64,000 bases of DNA from Rhodococcus sovatensis (GTDB lineage: Bacteria > Actinomycetota > Actinomycetes > Mycobacteriales > Mycobacteriaceae): the NCBI RefSeq assembly GCF_037327425.1, contig NZ_CP147846.1, positions 2,852,001 to 2,916,000 on the forward strand, given 5' to 3'. Positions within the stretch are counted from its first letter, which is position 1. Each line of letters starts with the position of its first letter. Both the position numbers and the translations under genes were made by a program. The notes beneath the pieces were generated by a model. That model did not search any database. It saw only the letters and a program-made list of their open reading frames with translations, and was not told where the DNA came from. Positions 49,424-57,767 of this stretch are shown here, piece after piece.

Positions 49424-51550
49424 GTGACACGTTGGGCTTCGTTCGTCGTTTCTCGCAAACGATGGGTACTCACCGTCGTCGTCGTGGTCGTTGCGCTCGG
49501 CGGCATATGGGGCCTCGGGGTGTTCGACAGACTCAGCGACGGCGGCTACATCGACCCCAGCAGCGAAGCAGCCGAGGTATCCACGCTCGTTGCGAACCTC
49601 GGACAACAGACTTCGGACATCGTGGCCATCTACACAGCACCCGAAGGCAAGACGATCGACGACATCGCCCCCGACGTCACCGCGGTGCTCGACGAATTCC
49701 AGCGCAACTACACCGTCGAGAACGTGACGTCCTACTGGACGGCAAACGCAGCCGCGCAGCAGTACCTCGTCTCCGAAGACCGCACCAAGGCGCTCGCGAC
49801 CGTCACTCTCGGCGCCGGCTCCGGGGTCACCTTCGCCACGTTCGACCAGCTTCTACCGCAATTGGAAGTCCCGAACGTCACATCGCAATTCGCCGGCGGA
49901 TCGGTCGTAGGCATCTCGTTCAGCACCACTCTTCAGAACGACCTGGTGCGTTCCGAAGCCATCGCCATCCCGATCACTCTCGTGTTGCTGATCATCATCT
50001 TCGGTGGCATTGTCGCAGCAGCGGTACCGGTGTTCGTCGGAATCCTCAGCATCCTCAGCGCACTTGCCATCTTGCGTGTGCTGACGTCGTTCACAGAAGT
50101 GAATTCGTTCTCCCTCAACGTCGCATCGCTCCTCGGACTCGGTTTGGCGATCGACTACGGCCTGTTCATCGTCAGCCGGTTCCGTGAGGAAATGCGCGGA
50201 GGAGCCGAACCGGCTGATGCAGCGATCCGCACGGTCCTCACCGCGGGCCGGACGATCATCTTCTCTGGGCTGCTGCTGATCTGCGCATTCGCAGGCATGC
50301 TCGTGTTCCCGCAACCGGTCGTCAAATCACTCGGATTCGGCGCGATGGCCGCGGTCATGGGGGCCGCAATTCTGTCACTGACGGCCGTTCCAGCACTTCT
50401 CGCTATCCTCGGCCCTCGCATCAACTCCCTGACCTGGAGCAAGACTGCCTCCCACCGCGGCGAAGCACGTGCACAGAAGTTCTGGGGAGGCGTCGTCACC
50501 GGGGTCATGCGCAAACCGGGAGTCGTCGCCGTCATCGTCGCTGCACTGCTCGTTCTCTCGTCGCCGATCCTCACGGTGACTCTGGGTCAGGTCGACTACA
50601 CCGCACTCCCCAAGGACGATCCTGCTCGCGTAGCAGTCGAGACGTTGAACACCGAATTTCCGTCCACCGGCGAAGGGGCCACCGTCGTTCTGCGCGGCCT
50701 AAACGGCCAGAAGCCGCAGGGCTCTCCCATCGCCGACGTCACCCGGCAGGCCGAAGAGGTCGACGGCATCGCACGCGTCGAATTCTCCGGATCGACAGAG
50801 GATTTCGTGGTCCTCCAGGCGACCTACGGCGAACCGGGTGAAGGCGAAACCGAAGAGCAGTCGACCAGCGCAGCAGTCGCGGGCCTACGCCAGATGATGC
50901 CTCCCGACGACACCGAGATTCTCGTCGGCGGAAACCGTGCGCTCGTCGACGACGGAAACGCCGCAATCGCCAAGTGGTTGCCCGCGATGGTCGCGATCAT
51001 GGTGATCTCGACACTGATCCTGCTGTTTCTGGCATTCGGCTCGATCGTGCTTCCGATCAAGGCCGTACTCATGGCCGGTTTGAGCCTCGGCGCCACCTTC
51101 GGCATCCTGACCTGGATATTCCAGGAGGGTCACGGTGCCGACCTACTCGGAGTCACACCCGCACCACTAGAAGCGACGTTCGTCGTCCTCATCCTTGCGG
51201 TCGTCTTCGGACTGTCCACCGACTACGAAGTCTTCCTGATGTCGCGAATGGTCGAAGCACGAACTGCAGGAGCGACGACCGAGGAAGCGGTGATCATCGG
51301 CGCTCAACGCACTGGACGCATCGTGACAGCCGCTGCCCTGATCCTCATCATCGTCACCGGCGCGTTCACTATCTCCAACCTGTCGATCATGCGGTTCCTC
51401 GGTGTCGGCATGATCCTCGCACTGATCATCGACGCCACCATCATCAGAATGCTGCTGGTTCCGTCGCTGGTGAAACTCATGGGCGAGGCGAATTGGTGGG
51501 CTCCCGCCTGGATGAAAAAGGTGCACGCGAAGGTCGGGATCGGGCATTAG
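49424..51550 (+). CDS. MMPL/RND family transporter
   Basis: A 708-residue protein of the actinobacterial MMPL type with two repeats, each a large extracytoplasmic loop and about five to six helices. Seen are the opening helix RWVLTVVVVVVALGGIWGLGVF, the helix-4 motif GLGLAIDYGLFIVSRFREEMR (proton-relay Asp-Tyr) and its C-terminal twin AVVFGLSTDYEVFLMSRMVEARTAGATTEEAV. It likely exports a lipid or hydrophobic compound, powered by the proton gradient. GTG start with GGAGAAG ahead. Divergent from dnaE2. A strong hairpin follows. Confidence 0.9.
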   Translation: MTRWASFVVSRKRWVLTVVVVVVALGGIWGLGVFDRLSDGGYIDPSSEAAEVSTLVANLGQQTSDIVAIYTAPEGKTIDDIAPDVTAVLDEFQRNYTVENVTSYWTANAAAQQYLVSEDRTKALATVTLGAGSGVTFATFDQLLPQLEVPNVTSQFAGGSVVGISFSTTLQNDLVRSEAIAIPITLVLLIIIFGGIVAAAVPVFVGILSILSALAILRVLTSFTEVNSFSLNVASLLGLGLAIDYGLFIVSRFREEMRGGAEPADAAIRTVLTAGRTIIFSGLLLICAFAGMLVFPQPVVKSLGFGAMAAVMGAAILSLTAVPALLAILGPRINSLTWSKTASHRGEARAQKFWGGVVTGVMRKPGVVAVIVAALLVLSSPILTVTLGQVDYTALPKDDPARVAVETLNTEFPSTGEGATVVLRGLNGQKPQGSPIADVTRQAEEVDGIARVEFSGSTEDFVVLQATYGEPGEGETEEQSTSAAVAGLRQMMPPDDTEILVGGNRALVDDGNAAIAKWLPAMVAIMVISTLILLFLAFGSIVLPIKAVLMAGLSLGATFGILTWIFQEGHGADLLGVTPAPLEATFVVLILAVVFGLSTDYEVFLMSRMVEARTAGATTEEAVIIGAQRTGRIVTAAALILIIVTGAFTISNLSIMRFLGVGMILALIIDATIIRMLLVPSLVKLMGEANWWAPAWMKKVHAKVGIGH

Positions 51551-51557
51551 TTGGGCC

Positions 51558-51594
51558 CCCGGGGTGACCGACAGTCTGTTTCGGTCACCCCGGG
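51558..51594 (+). terminator. Terminator after the MMPL gene
   Basis: CCCGGGGTGACCGA (51558-51571) and its perfect complement (51581-51594) with a 9-base loop. It starts 8 bases after the stop codon. A further alternative pairing with 51627-51645 is possible. Confidence 0.8.
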
Positions 51595-51770
51595 AGCCGA
51601 TCGCGGAGTGAGCGAATGTCTGTTTCGGTCACACCGGGGCCCAACGCGCACCTTCCAGCGAACGCGCACCTTGCATGCCGCTGCAACCTGCGCACCCGCA
51701 GAAACCTGCGCGTTCAGGCCGACCACACCACGAATCGCAGCGAATGTCTCTTTCGGTCACCTCACGAGGC
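51572..51770. repeat. Intergenic short repeats between MMPL and fatty-acyl reductase genes
   Basis: No gene is seen here. GTCTGTTTCGGTCAC occurs at about 51574 and 51618 and as GTCTCTTTCGGTCAC at about 51746. AACGCGCACCTT occurs twice (51643 and 51661) and AACCTGCGC twice (about 51685 and 51703). TTGGGCCCC at 51551 and GGGGCCCAA at 51637-51645 form an outer inverted repeat around the terminator. Confidence 0.6.
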
Positions 51771-51780
51771 CTAGCCTCAC

Positions 51781-51800
51781 AACTTACTTTGGAGTAAGTT
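51781..51800. promoter_or_regulatory. Palindromic operator candidate (AACTTAC-N6-GTAAGTT)
   Basis: Perfect 7-bp arms AACTTAC (51781-51787) and GTAAGTT (51794-51800) with a 6-base centre, ending 7 bases before the fatty-acyl reductase ATG. Symmetry and spacing fit TetR-family operators of lipid genes. No TetR gene lies in the window next to it. Confidence 0.6.
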
Positions 51801-51807
51801 GGCGGAT

Positions 51808-53805
51808 ATGGCGAACTACATCGTTACCGGCGGTACGGGCTTCCTCGGCCAGAACGTGATCCCTCTTCTACTGGAGCGCGATCCGGATGCAGAGGTCCAC
51901 GTCCTGGTTCGGCAACAGTCGATCGCCAAGCTCGAACAGCAGGCCGCAGCACTCGCCGGCAAGGATCGGATCCACCCGCTCGTCGGAGATCTCACCGAAC
52001 CCGGCCTCGGGCTGAGGGAAACACCTCGCGCTGTCGATCACATCGTCCACCTCGGCGCCATCTACGACATGACCGCCGGAGACGAACAAGCGACAACCAA
52101 TGTCGATGGCACCCGAGCCGTCGTCGAGCTCGCGGTTCGCACTGGCGCGAGGCTCCACCACATCTCCTCGATCGCCGTCGCCGGGGACTACTCCGGAACG
52201 TTCACCGAGAACGATTTCGACAATGGGCAAGGTTTCCCGACGGCATATCACCGGACCAAGTTCGAGTCCGAAGAGATCGTTCGCGAGTCGGCGACCGACT
52301 GGCGGGTCTACCGGCCGTCGGCAATACTGGGCCACTCGGAAACCGGGGCGATCGACAAGATCGACGGCCCGTATTTCTTCTTCCCGTTCTTCGCCGAACT
52401 GGCCAAACTTCCGTCTACGCTTCCCATCACAGTTCCCGACATCGGATCCACCAACCTGGTTCCAGTCGACTACGTCGCGGCCGCCATTGTCGAGTTGATC
52501 CACCGGAACCCGCTGGGACAGCGTGTTTTTCATCTGGTCAACCCTGAGCCGCAATCGATGCGCGAGGTCTACAGCGCATTCAGTGCTGCTGCGGGGTCGA
52601 AAGCAAAGGTTGTCGGAATTCCCGGCGCGATCGCTGCACCGGTCGTCGCCCCGCGTCGGGGAGCTCTTCGCAATGGCCGCAACGCGCTGCTGTCGCGGTT
52701 CGGGGTGCCGCCGGTCATGCTCGATCATCTGACTCTGCCGACCACTTTCGACTCGGTTACAACCCAGAATGCGTTGAGCGGCAGCGGCATAACTCCACCC
52801 CCACTCGCAACGTACGCAGACACCCTGTGGCGACATTGGCAGAAGCATCTCGACCCGAACCGAGCACGCCGTCGTGATCCTCGCGGGCCTCTGGTGGGGC
52901 GCCACATCGTCATCACCGGCGGGTCGTCGGGTATCGGCAAGGCCAGCGCCGAGTCAGCGGCCCGCAAGGGCGCCACTGTCATCCTGCTCGCTCGTGGCGC
53001 TGAACAGCTCGAGACCGTCGTGGCGGAAATTCGTTCCGACGGTGGTGACGCACACGGATATCCGTGCGATGTGACCGACAACGAATCGGTCGAACAGACA
53101 GTGAAAGCCATTGTGAGCGAACATGGTCACGTGGACATGCTCGTCAACAACGCCGGCCGGTCGATACGTCGATCCTTGTACAGGTCCACCGATCGCCTTC
53201 ACGATTACGAACGCACCATGGCAGTCAACTACTTCGGTGCCGTGCGGTTGGTTCTCGCACTGCTTCCACACATGCGCGCGCGCCGTTTCGGGCACATCGT
53301 CAACGTCAGCAGCGCTGCGGTACAGGGACATACACCGCGATTCTCTGCGTACGTGGCCAGCAAGGCGGCACTCGATGCGTTTGCCGACGTGGCAGCAGCC
53401 GAAACACTGTCCGATGGAATCACCTTCACCACCATCCACATGCCGCTCGTCGCGACGCCGATGATCACGCCGTCCGGCGACAAGAATGTCGGCCCGGTCG
53501 TATCAGCAGAAAAAGCTGCGGCGATGGTAGTGCGTGCGCTGATCGACAGACCGAAGAGAATCGATACACCGCTCGGCACACTGGGGCAATTCAGCAGCAT
53601 CTTCACGCCCAAGGGCAAGGATCGCACGATGCACCAGTTCTACCGTCGGTTCCCTGATTCCGCGGCAGCCAAGGGCGAACAACCCACCGAGCCGGTCGAG
53701 ACCGACTTCATGCCGACCAGAAAGTACGATTCCTCGACACCATCTGCACGGGCAGCCAAGCTGGCGCGCCGACTGGGCCGGTTGGTTCCCGGTACGAACT
53801 GGTGA
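51808..53805 (+). CDS. Two-domain SDR fatty-acyl reductase (FcrA/AcrA1-like)
   Basis: A 665-residue fusion of two short-chain dehydrogenase domains. The N-terminal extended SDR/thioester-reductase-like half has VTGGTGFLGQNVIPLLL (residues 6-22) and YHRTKFESE (active Tyr-Lys, about 148). The C-terminal classical SDR half has ITGGSSGIGKASAESAA near 369, NNAGRS near 448 and the active YVASKAALDAF near 511. Similar proteins of mycobacteria reduce fatty acyl-CoA to alcohol for wax esters. TTG at 51799 is an alternative start. A palindrome lies directly upstream. Its 3' end overlaps the convergent gene by 98 bp. Confidence 0.88.
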   Translation: MANYIVTGGTGFLGQNVIPLLLERDPDAEVHVLVRQQSIAKLEQQAAALAGKDRIHPLVGDLTEPGLGLRETPRAVDHIVHLGAIYDMTAGDEQATTNVDGTRAVVELAVRTGARLHHISSIAVAGDYSGTFTENDFDNGQGFPTAYHRTKFESEEIVRESATDWRVYRPSAILGHSETGAIDKIDGPYFFFPFFAELAKLPSTLPITVPDIGSTNLVPVDYVAAAIVELIHRNPLGQRVFHLVNPEPQSMREVYSAFSAAAGSKAKVVGIPGAIAAPVVAPRRGALRNGRNALLSRFGVPPVMLDHLTLPTTFDSVTTQNALSGSGITPPPLATYADTLWRHWQKHLDPNRARRRDPRGPLVGRHIVITGGSSGIGKASAESAARKGATVILLARGAEQLETVVAEIRSDGGDAHGYPCDVTDNESVEQTVKAIVSEHGHVDMLVNNAGRSIRRSLYRSTDRLHDYERTMAVNYFGAVRLVLALLPHMRARRFGHIVNVSSAAVQGHTPRFSAYVASKAALDAFADVAAAETLSDGITFTTIHMPLVATPMITPSGDKNVGPVVSAEKAAAMVVRALIDRPKRIDTPLGTLGQFSSIFTPKGKDRTMHQFYRRFPDSAAAKGEQPTEPVETDFMPTRKYDSSTPSARAAKLARRLGRLVPGTNW

Positions 53806-54316
53806 TGGTGCGCGACAACGCCCTCGCCCAGACTCGACCGAATCCGATTCCGAGGTAGCCGAACGTGCCGAGTGCCAGTATCCACTTGGCGATGCTGACT
53901 GCCGTTGTTGCGCGCACCACGCGATCGGTGATGTGCCCGGGATGATCGAGAAGGTGTAGGCCGACGATGTTCTCCACGTAATCTCCTGCCGCAGAGACGA
54001 CCGGGGCGACCTCGAGCGCACAAGTCACCGCGGGCGACAGGTCGGTCGACTTCCCCAAGCGGGAGGCCCCGGCTCGTAGCGCTGCGGCATAGATTGCCGG
54101 ATGGATGAAGTCCGGGTAGTAGTGACTGCGGAATCGAGCTGTGTCGACCTCGTCCATACTGCCGATGATCTGCCTGTAGCGGTCGGCCGACCATGCCGTC
54201 TGCACTTCGAGAACACGAGGTGCGGCCGGTCCGAGCAGTCGGACGATAGTCGCCTGCGAGACAACGAAAGCCGTCGACCAGGCAATGAGCGGAATGTCCC
54301 GAGTAGTCAGTCCCAT
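53708..54316 (-). CDS. Conserved-looking hypothetical membrane protein
   Basis: About 202 residues; I do not recognise the family. The N-terminus IPLIAWSTAFVVSQATIVRLLG and the C-terminal TTAVSIAKWILALGTFGYLGIGFG are hydrophobic helices. Between them is a soluble part with RFRSHYYPDFIHPAIYAAALRAGASRLGK and DYVENIVGLHLLDHPG, which have non-random His/Tyr/Asp patterning. The last 30 codons overlap the opposite-strand reductase gene. TACTAT six bases before the ATG at 54316 would give a leaderless transcript; an ATG six codons upstream is also possible. The 26 bases between it and the hydrolase gene suggest cotranscription. Confidence 0.65.
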   Translation of the reverse strand: MGLTTRDIPLIAWSTAFVVSQATIVRLLGPAAPRVLEVQTAWSADRYRQIIGSMDEVDTARFRSHYYPDFIHPAIYAAALRAGASRLGKSTDLSPAVTCALEVAPVVSAAGDYVENIVGLHLLDHPGHITDRVVRATTAVSIAKWILALGTFGYLGIGFGRVWARALSRTITSSYREPTGPVGAPAWLPVQMVSRNRTFWSA

Positions 54317-54342
54317 ACGTCGATAGTAAGACATCGACAGAT

Positions 54343-55110
54343 TCAGCTGTCGCGCATCAGGAACGGCAGCACCACGGCTTCGAAGTCCGAATACTTGTCA
54401 CGATGAATACTGTGACCGGTTTCGAACGACACAACCGAGCATTCGTCGATCGCCGCGACCATCGAATCGAGTCGCACCGGATCCACCATCCCACCAGGTC
54501 CGCCACGAAGTACGAGAGTCGATGCTCGAATTTCCGAAAGCCTGCCCCACCACACCGCATTCGGCCGTCGAAACTGGGCGATCGCGGGTGACGTCATGGA
54601 ACGGTCGTAGGCGAAGACAGCGCGTGGGTGTCTGATGATGCTCGTAGCTGCATGCCACAATGCACCGGGACTCGGCAACCGCCTTGTGAATGTCGGTGTC
54701 TCGTCACCATCCTTGATGGGTATCGGCATCTCCTCGATCACGAGAGAGCGAACTATCGACGGCCTGTCCTGTGCAACTACTGTCACTGCGTAGCCGCCGA
54801 GCGAATGCCCGACGAGATCCACCGCCGTCAGCTTCAGATGGTCGAGCACCGCCGCCACGTCTCGTCCGAAGGCGTCGAACGCGTAGTCGGTCGTATGCGC
54901 GCTTCGGCCATGACCACGAAGGTCGATGGAGACGACACGACGACCAGCCGCCGTCAATGCGGCCGCGAACCGATCCCACGTCCCACTGTCGCCGCCCATG
55001 CCGTGCACCAGAACGACCGGGCAGGAATCGCGCCGGCTGTCGACGCCGGCGGTGTCCCGGAATGCAATACGGACGCCGTCGACGTCGAGTTCGGCCACTT
55101 CCACGGTCAT
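54343..55110 (-). CDS. Alpha/beta hydrolase
   Basis: A 255-residue alpha/beta-hydrolase fold enzyme. The oxyanion motif LVHGMGG (about residue 33), nucleophile elbow LVGHSLGGYAV (Ser about 102) and the C-terminal FETGHSIHRDK (His) are seen; Asp is likely in GGMVDPVRLDS. Substrate unknown. An exact TAACCT six bases before the ATG suggests its own leaderless promoter, though it also lies 45 bases downstream of imuB on the same strand. Confidence 0.88.
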   Translation of the reverse strand: MTVEVAELDVDGVRIAFRDTAGVDSRRDSCPVVLVHGMGGDSGTWDRFAAALTAAGRRVVSIDLRGHGRSAHTTDYAFDAFGRDVAAVLDHLKLTAVDLVGHSLGGYAVTVVAQDRPSIVRSLVIEEMPIPIKDGDETPTFTRRLPSPGALWHAATSIIRHPRAVFAYDRSMTSPAIAQFRRPNAVWWGRLSEIRASTLVLRGGPGGMVDPVRLDSMVAAIDECSVVSFETGHSIHRDKYSDFEAVVLPFLMRDS

Positions 55111-55116
55111 GGGTCC

Positions 55117-55122
55117 AGGTTA
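55117..55122 (-). promoter_or_regulatory. Likely -10 box of a leaderless promoter (alpha/beta hydrolase)
   Basis: Minus-strand TAACCT ends six bases before the ATG at 55110, so the transcript would start at or next to the start codon. The same TAACCT with the same six-base gap precedes the Ser/Thr kinase gene. Confidence 0.5.
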
Positions 55123-55155
55123 GAGCGAAGCCTGGGGATCGACCTGCGCCCGGGG

Positions 55156-56709
55156 TCACTCGTAGATACCTTCGACCCGCCAACCGTCGTCGTCGTAGAT
55201 CAACAGCAGTGCGCGGCTTTCCTCGATCAACACCTGCACACGTGCACCCTGTGTGCCTATCGTCGGGTCCCACCAGCGCTCGTCGAGCGGCCACGGCCCT
55301 GCCCAACCGCTGAGCATCCAGTTCTTGCTGCCCCAGCGAAGCACTGTGGGTCGGCTGTCGAAGCCGCCACGCTCATCGATTCGTACTCCGTTGCCGCTGC
55401 TGTTTTCCAGCATCACCCGAGGAGATGCGTCGAGCACAGCGGCAGGTGCTGGTTGCGGCAGCCTTCCCGGCCACGGAGCAGACGGGTCGGACAGCGGGAC
55501 CAACTCGTCACCCAGGCTGCGCAGAGTCACACGTTCGACCGGTCCCCTGCCTCCACTCAGCACACCGATCTTCACCGCATCACCACCGAGAAGACCCTGC
55601 ACCCGTACCAGCGCTCGCTTTGCCCGTTCCTCTTCGTCCCCGACGCTTCCCCACAGGCCCAGCTGAAGCTCCCCCGCAGCAACGACTTCCACCGGTTCCA
55701 ATCGAAGCGTCGTGATGCCTGCTGTCGGACGTCTCTCGCTGCGACCGGTCAGCCACCCGTCGAGCTGCCACCGAACCCGATCAGCAGTCCCTTCCGGAGT
55801 CAGCGGTTCTGCGCACCGCCATATGCGTGAGAGGTTCTCCCCGTTTCCTGTCGACGCATGGACGAGAAGACGAGTGCAGGCCACCGCCGCCGCCGCAAGC
55901 TTGGTATGTAGCCTTTCCGCCATCCCTCGGCCGGCGAACGCCGCTGCGTCGACACGATCGATCGGCGGGTCACACGCGTACTCCACGTTCAGATCCGGTG
56001 GCAGATTCCTCGCCGACGGCGGTCGTTCAGCCTCACCCCTCGCACTCCGATGGGCCAGCACCGCGTCCGTTCCGAATCTGGATGCCACATCACCTGGAGT
56101 GAGTGCAGCGAAATCCCCGATGGTGCGCAGACCCAGTCGTCGGAGCAGATCGATCAGGTTCTCGCGATCTGCCGCTGCAAGGCTCGGCTCGGCTGCAAGT
56201 TCCGAGACCGGTAGTGGCGCGAGATAGTGTGCACCTCCTCCTCTCGGAACGATCGCCGCATGTCTGGCTGCGATGACTGCTGTCGACAACTCGTCGGCGA
56301 TTCCGATCTGGCATTCGACCCCTGCGCTCGCGGCCTGATCTATCAAACGCTCCGCGGCTTTGTGCTCGGATCCGAAATACCTGCTCACCCCTCGGGCACC
56401 GAGAATCAACAAGCCCGGCCGCAGCACCTCGACTCCCGGTGCAATTGCGTCGACAGCTGCGGCAACCGGTTCGAACAATCGCCCGTCTCGATCTGAATCC
56501 GCGGTTGCCACATGAACTTCGGGGCAGCGCGCTTGGGCCTCACGTTTACGAAGTCCGCGTCGCACACCCTCCGCACGCGCCGGAGCGGAACAGGCGATCA
56601 CACGATTGGCCGATACGACCGCCACCGGACTCGTCGCCGGAAGATCTGCGACGGCGGCTGCCGCCACGGCCGGCCAGTCCGGGCACCAGAGTGCAACAAC
56701 CCGGCTCAT
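55156..56709 (-). CDS. imuB: ImuB, inactive Y-family polymerase-like mutasome subunit
   Basis: A 517-residue protein related to DinB polymerases. N-terminal RVVALWCPDWPAVAAAAVADLP replaces the usual metal-binding DMDAFFA, as expected of ImuB, which has lost polymerase catalysis. The little-finger region and a C-terminal extension (NWMLSGWAGPWPLDERWWDP) fit the role of a hub that binds the beta clamp, DnaE2 and ImuA'. Start at 56709 overlaps the imuA' stop (ATGA), so both are made together. Part of the damage-inducible mutasome with dnaE2 at 45.9-49.2 kb. Confidence 0.93.
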   Translation of the reverse strand: MSRVVALWCPDWPAVAAAAVADLPATSPVAVVSANRVIACSAPARAEGVRRGLRKREAQARCPEVHVATADSDRDGRLFEPVAAAVDAIAPGVEVLRPGLLILGARGVSRYFGSEHKAAERLIDQAASAGVECQIGIADELSTAVIAARHAAIVPRGGGAHYLAPLPVSELAAEPSLAAADRENLIDLLRRLGLRTIGDFAALTPGDVASRFGTDAVLAHRSARGEAERPPSARNLPPDLNVEYACDPPIDRVDAAAFAGRGMAERLHTKLAAAAVACTRLLVHASTGNGENLSRIWRCAEPLTPEGTADRVRWQLDGWLTGRSERRPTAGITTLRLEPVEVVAAGELQLGLWGSVGDEEERAKRALVRVQGLLGGDAVKIGVLSGGRGPVERVTLRSLGDELVPLSDPSAPWPGRLPQPAPAAVLDASPRVMLENSSGNGVRIDERGGFDSRPTVLRWGSKNWMLSGWAGPWPLDERWWDPTIGTQGARVQVLIEESRALLLIYDDDGWRVEGIYE

Positions 56710-57551
56710 GCCAGTACCGCAATCCTGTCGGTAGGACGAATGCCTGCAGCGACACCCAGCGGAACTTCGAACCATTCGATCCGACCGTGCTCGGATCGAA
56801 GATCGAAACACGTACGGCGAGGACGCATCGCTTTACCCTGCGCGCGCACTTCCAATCGCAGAGTGCGCAACCTGCCCCGACCGGCCTGCTCTCCGGTCCC
56901 TACTCCACCGACACTGCGCACAGCGGCGTCGAGTCGCAGGTCGACACCGTCCCAGTGTCCATCCGCGACCAGCAACGACGCACCTTTGCTTCGAGCGCGC
57001 GCGACTACGGCACGCGCCCGTGACGGAGGCACGGAACGGCCGCCGAGACCCAATACGACGAGATCCAAACCGTCGAGAAGGATGGCCGCCACCTCTACCG
57101 GATCCTCACCGGGATCGGGTACGACGGCCAGCCGATTCAATTCGGCACCCATCTCGGCTGCAGCCAGCAACCCGAACCGCGGTTGCCCGACTACCGCCAC
57201 ATAGCCGCCGGACGCCGTGACCGATGCGACCAGACCGAGCATCAGTGACCCTGCACCCGAGATCCCAGTCACCGACCCTCTGGCAAGACCTCGGTGTGGG
57301 AGCAGAGTCGCGAGTGCGTCGGGAACAGCCAACACTGCCTTGGCAGGTGACTGATCTTGTCGTTCGTTGTCCTCTTCCCTCTCGCTGCTTTCTTCCTCTT
57401 CGGCCGACGGCGCCGGACAGGAGAGGGAACGCACCTCACCCCGCGAGGGAACCCCCGCCATACGTCGCCGAAGATAGGCGACTCTCTCCGGTAGTGACAT
57501 ATCGTCGAGAGAGACGTTCGGAACATGTGGAGCATCGGCAGGAACAGACAT
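56706..57551 (-). CDS. imuA': ImuA', RecA-like mutasome subunit
   Basis: About 281 residues. The N-terminal helical part (SLPERVAYLRRRMAGVPSRG) is followed by an acidic linker (EEEESSEREEDNE) and a RecA/SulA-like fold: GSVTGISGAGSLMLGLVASVTASGGYVAVVG and LLDGLDLVVLGLGG; no full Walker A Lys is present. It is the actinobacterial partner of ImuB and DnaE2. GGGGAGG places the start at 57551; the longer open frame runs through the SOS box. Divergent from the Ser/Thr kinase gene. Confidence 0.9.
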   Translation of the reverse strand: MSVPADAPHVPNVSLDDMSLPERVAYLRRRMAGVPSRGEVRSLSCPAPSAEEEESSEREEDNERQDQSPAKAVLAVPDALATLLPHRGLARGSVTGISGAGSLMLGLVASVTASGGYVAVVGQPRFGLLAAAEMGAELNRLAVVPDPGEDPVEVAAILLDGLDLVVLGLGGRSVPPSRARAVVARARSKGASLLVADGHWDGVDLRLDAAVRSVGGVGTGEQAGRGRLRTLRLEVRAQGKAMRPRRTCFDLRSEHGRIEWFEVPLGVAAGIRPTDRIAVLA

Positions 57552-57623
57552 ACTTTTCCTCCCCGGTGAATCGACGAAATCGGTACACGAGCCCGCTCGC
57601 AAGACGACCGGGAAGTTTCGTCT

Positions 57624-57639
57624 TCGAACAGACTTTCGA
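57624..57639. promoter_or_regulatory. SOS (LexA) box of imuA'-imuB
   Basis: TCGAACAGACTTTCGA matches TCGAAC-N4-GTTCGA at 11 of 12 fixed positions. It lies 73 bp before the imuA' start. Confidence 0.78.
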
Positions 57640-57755
57640 ACATGCTCCAGTAAAGCCGCTCTACCGGCCATCGTCAAGATGGCGCTGAAGCCCCAGGTGG
57701 AGACCTCGGAGTCACCGCCGGGTCACCGTCGTGGGCAGTGACGCTCACTGTCCAC

Positions 57756-57761
57756 TAACCT
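57756..57761 (+). promoter_or_regulatory. Likely -10 box of a leaderless promoter (Ser/Thr kinase)
   Basis: TAACCT ends six bases before the GTG at 57768, placing the transcript start at the start codon. No clear -35 box is seen. Confidence 0.5.
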
Positions 57762-57767
57762 GTGGTC

